This document shows, one piece after another, positions 58,870-64,000 of a stretch of DNA of 64,000 bases (its first letter is position 1; the number at the start of each line of letters is the position of its first letter). Source of the stretch: Deroplatys truncata (Eukaryota > Arthropoda > Insecta > Mantodea > Mantidae); assembly GCA_030765065.1 (NCBI GenBank), contig CM060988.1:177361065-177425064 (forward strand), given 5' to 3'. Under the pieces are notes generated by a model, which saw only the letters and a program-made list of their open reading frames with translations, was not told where the DNA came from and did no database searches. The position numbers were made by a program, and so were the translations under genes.

Positions 58870-59315
58870 GAGATATGGTTCCGCGGTAACATGAGAGACT
58901 CGCATTCGGAAGGTTCCAGATATTCCCGTCAACAACCCCTTGGGTTTTTCGAGGTTTTCCCTGGTCGGTAGGCGAATGCTTGGAGGGTTTCTTATCTACT
59001 TCAGGTTGTTTATAGATTTTATGGCGTATGGCGGTGCCGGGTAGATGGCGCGGATGCTTGCTAAAGGAAAGACACTAGAGGGCTGCTTGGTCGACGGGTC
59101 CCCTCTAAGCAGCTCCAGCAATGGGAAGGTTCTTCGAGCCTTGAACTGTTAAGGACTTTTGCATGTCTCTATGGTCTGTCAGCCTGCACCTGTAGCCTCC
59201 TGTGTTTCCTTCATTTCATCTCTTCCTCCTGGGTGTGATAGTCACAATAGATCTATGTAAGTCGCAGTGCGTGAATTTTCTCCCTAGGTTGTATAACCTA
59301 TACCTATCTATACAA
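58870..59315 (+). mobile_element. SINE-A relative inside a family A tail
   Basis: Head GAGATATGGTTCCGCGGTAA, degraded B box (GAAGGTTCCAGATATTCCC), central block CCCTGGTCGGTAGGCGAATG as in the SINE at 7774. Interrupts the old family A copy just before its terminal GTAGTAGAGAAGG. Confidence 0.78.
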
Positions 59316-59340
59316 TAGGCGAGTAGTAGAGAAGGTAGAA
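59316..59340 (-). mobile_element. Old family A copy, terminal scrap
   Basis: GAGTAGTAGAGAAGGTAG, the ACTTT end of the copy at 57047-58868, displaced by the SINE. Confidence 0.75.
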
Positions 59341-59369
59341 ATCAAAGTAGTTTCTGTAATATCTAAGAA

Positions 59370-59423
59370 ACCTCGTTTGATACACTCACACAATTTTCCT
59401 ACCCATTACAGATTTGCATAATA
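59370..59423 (-). mobile_element. Family A head scrap
   Basis: CCTCGTTTGATACACTCAC to CCTACCCATTACAG, cut by the Tc1-like insertion at TA. Confidence 0.6.
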
Positions 59424-60780
59424 CACAGCCGTTTGTGAAAATTGCAACACCAAGAAAGAATTTCCAAACTTGGTGGAAGTATAGAAGAGTATGCATGCAA
59501 TAAGTGATTAGGTTTGCAGAGAGATGGTGTGCACGTAGGCCGAGCAGAGTCCTCTCGTGTCGGTCCGACAAGGTCAGTGTTGCGCTTAGTGTAGTCAGTG
59601 CAGAGCTGTCAAACAAGGTGGAAACAATAAGGTGAGTGGCAGATGCCTCGTTGACGTCAAAAGGAGCCATATCGGCATGTGAGTGAGTTCGAACGGGGTA
59701 GAATGTTCGGTCTCCGGGAAGCGGGTTTGTCATACCGTGACATTTTGGCTCGTACAGGGCATGCAGGGATGGGACAGTGATGCGTGTGTAGAAGCAGTGG
59801 ATAGATGAAGGTCGTATGCAGCAAAGAGCGGGTACTGGACCACAGCACGGGATGACCCTCATCTTGTCCGCATGGCCATAACGGACCGTACAGCTTTATC
59901 CTGTGTTGGCTCGACACTGGAGCACTGCAACAGGTGTGAACTTGTCTGCATCAACGGTTCGTCGCTGTCTGCTGCAGGTTGGGCTGGTTGTATGCATGTC
60001 ATTACGTCGGCTTCCATTTTCCAGAAACCACAAGCTCCTCTGACTGCAATGGGCACGTGAACACCGTCGCTGGGTGCTGAGTGGCAACACGTAGTCTTTT
60101 CGAACGAGTCCCGCTTCAACGTGTCCTACAGTGATGGCCCCATACGTGTCCGGCGATACCGTGGTGAGCGCAACCTGAGGCTGCATTGTTGAGTGGCATA
60201 GCGGACAAACACTAGGTGTGGGTGGTTTGGGACGCCATTCCTTACAACAACCGATCTCGCCGCCTACGAATTGAGGGCACTTTGAACAGTAACCGGTACC
60301 TAACGGTGGTTGTAGAGCCTGAGGTACTCCACCTGCTTCAAGCATCTCCACAGGCTACATTTCAACAGAACAATGCCCGGCCACATATTTCGACGAATGT
60401 ATAAGCCTTCTTCGATGAGCGACGTGTACCATTGCTTCCCTGGCCTGCACGTCGCCCATCGAACATGTCTGGGATATGGTTGATCGGCACCTGGTGCGTC
60501 ACTGTCCTCCAGTAACCAGTGTCGCGGAGTTGTGGGCTCGAATACAAAGTGTGGAGGGAAATCCCCCAGGAACTTATTCAGAATCTTTTTGATTCAATGC
60601 CACGGCGTATAGCAGCTCTAATTGCAGTGAATGCAGGCCACACCAAATACTGAATATTAGGGCTCAAAGGTCATGTATAGATTTGAAAAGTTTATCATCT
60701 GTTACTTGTCATGTAGCTAACCTGCGCTATTAAATTCATACGTTTCCTTCTTGGTGTTGCAATTTAAACAAATGGCAGTG
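59424..60780 (+). mobile_element. Tc1-like transposon (Tc1-b), decayed, TIRs clear
   Basis: 1357 bp between TA dinucleotides. TIRs CACAGCCGTTTGTG at the left and CACTGCCATTTGTT at the right (reversed), both continuing into AAATTGCAACACCAAGAA. Different TIRs and protein from Tc1-a. Confidence 0.93.
59643..60653 (+). pseudogene. Tc1-like transposase of Tc1-b, many breaks
   Basis: ATG at 59643 (MPR, then stop) is followed by HVSEFERGRMFGLREAGLSY, the N-terminal helix-turn-helix. Later pieces are FQQNNARPHISTNV (second catalytic Asp replaced by Asn: QQNNARPH for QQDNARPH) and LLPWPARRPSNMS-type sequence where PWPARSPDLSPIEHVWD is expected. LWARIQSVW follows, then FDSMPRRIAALIAVNAGHTK before the stop at 60651-60653. 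Several stops and frame changes make it clearly dead and older than Tc1-a. Confidence 0.88.
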
Positions 60781-60782
60781 TA

Positions 60783-61432
60783 TATCCCTTATATAGCAAG
60801 TTAATCACCCGTTCCTATGGCAGGACTATGTAAGCATGCATCCTATCTGCTTTACAGCTCGCTTACATGTTTAATTAGACAAAGGCTCTACACTCAGTGG
60901 AAAAGTGGCTTAAACGACCAGAGTTGGGGGCCCATTCACAAATGAATCTTAAGACATTAGCATAACGCAGGCACAGAAGCTTGTTTCATGTAATCTTAAT
61001 GCCAATATTCACTAGTGGCGACTCGTAGTGTAGAAAACTGGCGAATATGGTGTATGCTGAAAAAAGTGCACGCTAAAAATGAAATAACTGCTAATATTTA
61101 ACAATGTATTTTTTGTAGGTTAAGTCAATCCTCCTATCCTTTAAGGGAGTACAGTTATCTATTATATGAACCAACATAACCAACAATATTCAGAAAACTA
61201 AGCTCCTTACATTTTATGGTATACACGACTTGCAAGAGCTTTAATTTATTTCTTTATGGAAATTTGCACGGAATTAATTGGCCGCCCAATAATTAAAAGC
61301 TATTTATTGCGTTCATCATTCCACCTTTTAAACGGGGTTTCTAACAAAACCCACTCGACATGCTTTGTTTGAAACACATAAACAAAAAAAAAAAAAAACA
61401 AAACCAAAAAAAAAAAAGGAAAAAAGAAAATA
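60783..61432. other. Unannotated stretch
   Basis: A-rich runs at 61383-61432 just before a family A copy. No gene. Confidence 0.4.
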
Positions 61433-61776
61433 AATCTGATGTGACAAATTCGCATAACTTCTCTACCCTCCATTATTATTGGGTATACAAATTTATCTTA
61501 CTAAAGCTTATTTTTATATCTGCTTCATTTTATTCCAAATAAACCTTTTTATAAATAGCTACATTACACATTTCGTTATAGATACAAAGAGAACAGCGAT
61601 AGTCAAATGTTTAACAACTGGACGCTATATACTGGCTCTAAAATTCCATACTGTTTCCATAACATTACGAGAAACAACTGAATGTTGACAGGACTTTAAA
61701 AGAATGGGCAAGCAAAGAAAAATTTGAACGATTAATAACGGGTATCTCAGAAGTTGCTTATGCCACAAGAAAAGTT
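61433..61776 (-). mobile_element. Family A (A2) copy, first part
   Basis: ATCTGATGTGACAAATTCG to CACAAGAAAAGTT. Split by a SINE-B with ATTTGACATA duplicated. Confidence 0.9.
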
Positions 61777-61786
61777 ATTTGACATA

Positions 61787-62028
61787 AATTAAATTGAATT
61801 GAGTTTTATTTATAGACGCTCTTTAACTACTATGGTCCTTAGCATTCCATTCTATATTGGGGGTGAAAGACCGTAATTTTGCTCAGAGGCCTCTTATCAG
61901 GCTTGAGGTTCTTTTACGTGCCGTAAATTTACGACACAAGACCACAGGTTTTACTTCTCTTCCGAAGTAAGAGAACCCGCGATCTCGGGAACTAGAAGCT
62001 ATCACGGTACCACTAGTCCACGGAGGAC
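61787..62028 (-). mobile_element. SINE-B, reversed, perfect 10-bp duplication
   Basis: On the minus strand GTCCTCCGTGGACTAGTGG head, GTTCCCGAGATCGCGGGTTC and body to an AATTTAATT-type tail. Flanked by ATTTGACATA at 61777-61786 and 62029-62038. Confidence 0.94.
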
Positions 62029-62560
62029 ATTTGACATACAGAACGTGTTTTAAAGAGATCCACAAATTATGTGTAGCATGTCTTCGTCCATCGTGTGACG
62101 TTTAGCAATTATACAAGACTATATATAAAATCCGTTCCTAACGAAGAGGAGTTCAAAAGCTAGTCCCAGAAAATTCAAGATATACGTGTTATTTCTCATG
62201 TAAATATATTTAAAATATGGTATTTTAATCAAAATCTTGCTTGACATTTTTTAAAAAATCAAAACTTTCGAAAAATATTTCATGTAAAGGTTAGTCTGGG
62301 GTGGGGAGATTTTCTTGAAAGCCTGTGTGCCGCATCTTTGCAAGGTACTGAACTCGTATACCAAGTTTGGTGTTGATCCGACTTTTCGTTTTTGAGTTAT
62401 GCTGTTCACAGACACACACACACACACATGGACCATTCTCTAAGAAGGCCTTTTTGGATTCAGGGAGCCTCAAAACGTGTATTTACGGTAAAATCTCCAT
62501 ATTTAATTTTTGGGTGGAATACAACACTTCCCCTACTTACTATACGTAATACAGAAAGTA
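62029..62560 (-). mobile_element. Family A (A2) copy, second part
   Basis: From ATTTGACATACAGAACG to ACGTAATACAGAAAGT. Completes the copy begun at 61433. Confidence 0.9.
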
Positions 62561-62959
62561 ATAAAAAGTGATTAAATCGCATTAAGATCTGCATTAGTGT
62601 ATGGAACAGAAACAAAAGCAGAAAACAGAAAAAATAAACAGTTACTCAGAACAAAGGAAAACAACACATTCAGGGAAATAAATAGACAGAATAAAAAACG
62701 AAGATATAATAAAATAATGTGATATAAAGGATACAATAACATTTGTAAAAGAAAGGAACGTTGGAATGAAAATATTTGCAGAGCAGAAGAAACAAAATTT
62801 ATTATAATAGCACGAAACGAACTACCAGCATGACGTAGAAATGTTGGAAGACCACTAAAACAGATAGAAGAATGTTTTTTGTCGCCATCGGACTCTACAT
62901 GAAGACAAAAAGGTCTGGCCTAATAGAAGAAGAAGACAGAAAAGTAATGTTATGTAAGA
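62561..62959. other. A-rich unannotated stretch
   Basis: Very A-rich plus strand, no recognised gene. Could be the degraded coding region of an old element. Confidence 0.3.
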
Positions 62960-63024
62960 TAGAATGTATGTAGAAGAGAGATAAAACTGTCGGATAGAGA
63001 ATGTATGTGAATGTAACAAATCTG
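62960..63024 (+). mobile_element. Family A 3'-end scrap
   Basis: GATAGAGAATGTATGTGAAT to AACAAATCTGA, abutting the next copy through a T-run. Confidence 0.7.
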
Positions 63025-63030
63025 ATTTTT

Positions 63031-63573
63031 ATTTTCTCTACAACGTACATAGAGAGGGTGCTGCATTCCAGCAAAGATTCGATACCGACACTTATCCCCA
63101 AATTTATGTTTTGAGACAACTTGAATCCAAAAAAAGCATTTTCAGTAAAATGTCCGTGCGCGCGAGTCCTGTATGTGTGTGTCTGTGAACACCATAACTT
63201 AAAACAAAAAGTCGGATCTTCCAAAGATCGACGGAAGATTTTGAAGAAAATCCCCCACCCTAACTATGCTTTACAGGGAACATTTTTCGTAATTTTTTGA
63301 TTTTATAAAACGAGCTCCAATGATTTTAATTTTCTGAAGTCCTCTTCCTTCGGAAACATTTTAACACTTAAACGTTAAGTGAAAAACGAAATCTTACTAC
63401 GCACACAAATATACATCTCTTTAGAACACCCAATTTATTTCACGAACTTTTTATGGCATCAACCATTTGTTAAATACTTAAACTTCTGTCGTTTTTCGGT
63501 CGTTTCTCGCGATCATGGATGGAATTTTAAGGCCAGCATATAGCGTCCAGTTCTCAAACATTTGACTACAGCA
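63031..63573 (+). mobile_element. Family A (A2) copy, truncated
   Basis: ATTTTCTCTACAACG to AACATTTGACTACAGC, then a T16-type run. The CAGA end is absent. Confidence 0.86.
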
Positions 63574-63599
63574 TTTTTTTTTTTTTTAATTTTATGTCG

Positions 63600-64000
63600 T
63601 TTTGTGTCACGGAGACCCTAGCGCATAGCTACCGAATCTTCTGTTTCGTGCCTGCAGATTGCATTAGGTTGCCAATCCAACTGCCAATCCATATAAAGGC
63701 CGACAGTTAGCTTTCTAGGTCTCATCGCTGTAACCACCTGCTTCATGCCGTGCAGATGGCATTAGGGTGCTGTCCAGTCTAACCGCCGCCCTCACACAGA
63801 AAGGCGGACAGTTAGCTTTCTAGGTCTCATCGCTGTAACCACCTGCATCATGCCGTGCAGATGACATTAGGGTGCTGTCCAGTCTAACCCCGCCCTCACA
63901 CAGAAAGGCGGACAGTTAGCCTCTAAGTCTCATCGCTGTAACCAACTGCTTCATGCCGTGCAGATGACATTAGGGTGCTGTCCAGTCTAACCCCGCCCTC
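63600..64000 (+). repeat. Satellite array, short-unit form (103-105 bp), runs off the window
   Basis: GGC.GACAGTTAGC recurs near 63699, 63804 and 63907. Units contain TAGGTCTCATCGCTG, CATGCCGTGCAGATG and GTGCTGTCCAGTC. The first unit keeps the AGACCCTAGCGCATAGC block of the long form seen at 44895. Confidence 0.92.

Noticed and set aside
59386-60351. Long minus-strand frames (158 and 151 codons) across 59.4-60.4 kb
   Set aside because: They are antisense shadows of the plus-strand Tc1-b transposase.
1-64000. CRISPR arrays or bacterial operons
   Set aside because: No short regularly spaced direct repeats with unique spacers, and no prokaryotic gene organisation.

Overview
The window looks like a repeat-choked intron and flank of an arthropod (probably insect) nuclear genome. 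It is AT-rich. It carries mariner and Tc1-type transposons, tRNA-headed SINEs with target-site duplications, an LTR, and long microsatellite tracts. Only two host exons are recognisable. Both lie on the minus strand (56828-56932, then 45678-45857) and encode consecutive phase-0 pieces of a Spondin domain, so a spondin-family gene with an intron of about 11 kb crosses the right third. No operon-like, bacterial or organellar structure is present. The species cannot be named from the sequence.

The dominant component is one interspersed family, called family A here: about 60 annotated pieces, by my rough sum of annotated lengths some 45% of the window. A full copy is about 820-890 bp. In its own orientation (+) it starts ACTTTCTCTACTACG and carries an internal (TG)n tract. 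It ends with an inverted copy of ACTTTCTCTACT, about 22 nt carrying a small ATGTG/CACAT hairpin, then CAGA. It sits almost always between T and T. A terminal left repeat, a subterminal right repeat followed by a hairpin, T|T insertion and a central microsatellite match Helentron/Helitron2-type non-autonomous elements (HINE/DINE-like). Two broad subfamilies occur: A1 (younger, copies very alike) and A2 (older, diverged). A1 copies repeatedly sit inside A2 copies, which gives a relative chronology.

Region by region: 0-7.3 kb is family A with nested insertions and a mariner remnant. 7.8-9.3 kb holds a SINE and a transposase tail. 10.0-11.9 kb is an A1 copy split by a 1.14-kb TA-flanked element (E1) with long TIRs and the front half of a transposase. 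12.7-15.1 kb is family A. 16.07-16.87 kb is an internally deleted mariner. 20.0-21.6 kb is an LTR plus a local duplication and a SINE cluster. 22.1-26.7 kb is family A. 27.4-28.6 kb is a well-preserved Tc1-like DD34E element. 31.6-33.4 kb is an A2 copy split by a solo LTR with AGCG duplications. 33.4-34.9 kb is a long-inverted-repeat element holding a family A copy. 35-44 kb is family A, SINEs, a mariner and a 4 x 135-bp tandem amplification. 44.9-45.2 and 63.6-64.0 kb are two arrays of the same satellite. 45.7-56.9 kb is the spondin intron filled with family A. 57-62.6 kb is an old A copy that received a young A copy and a SINE, a dead Tc1-like element with clear TIRs, and an A2 copy holding a SINE.

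The genes here do not form a pathway. The biology is successive mobile-element invasion of one host gene region, and the nested insertions preserve the order of events.
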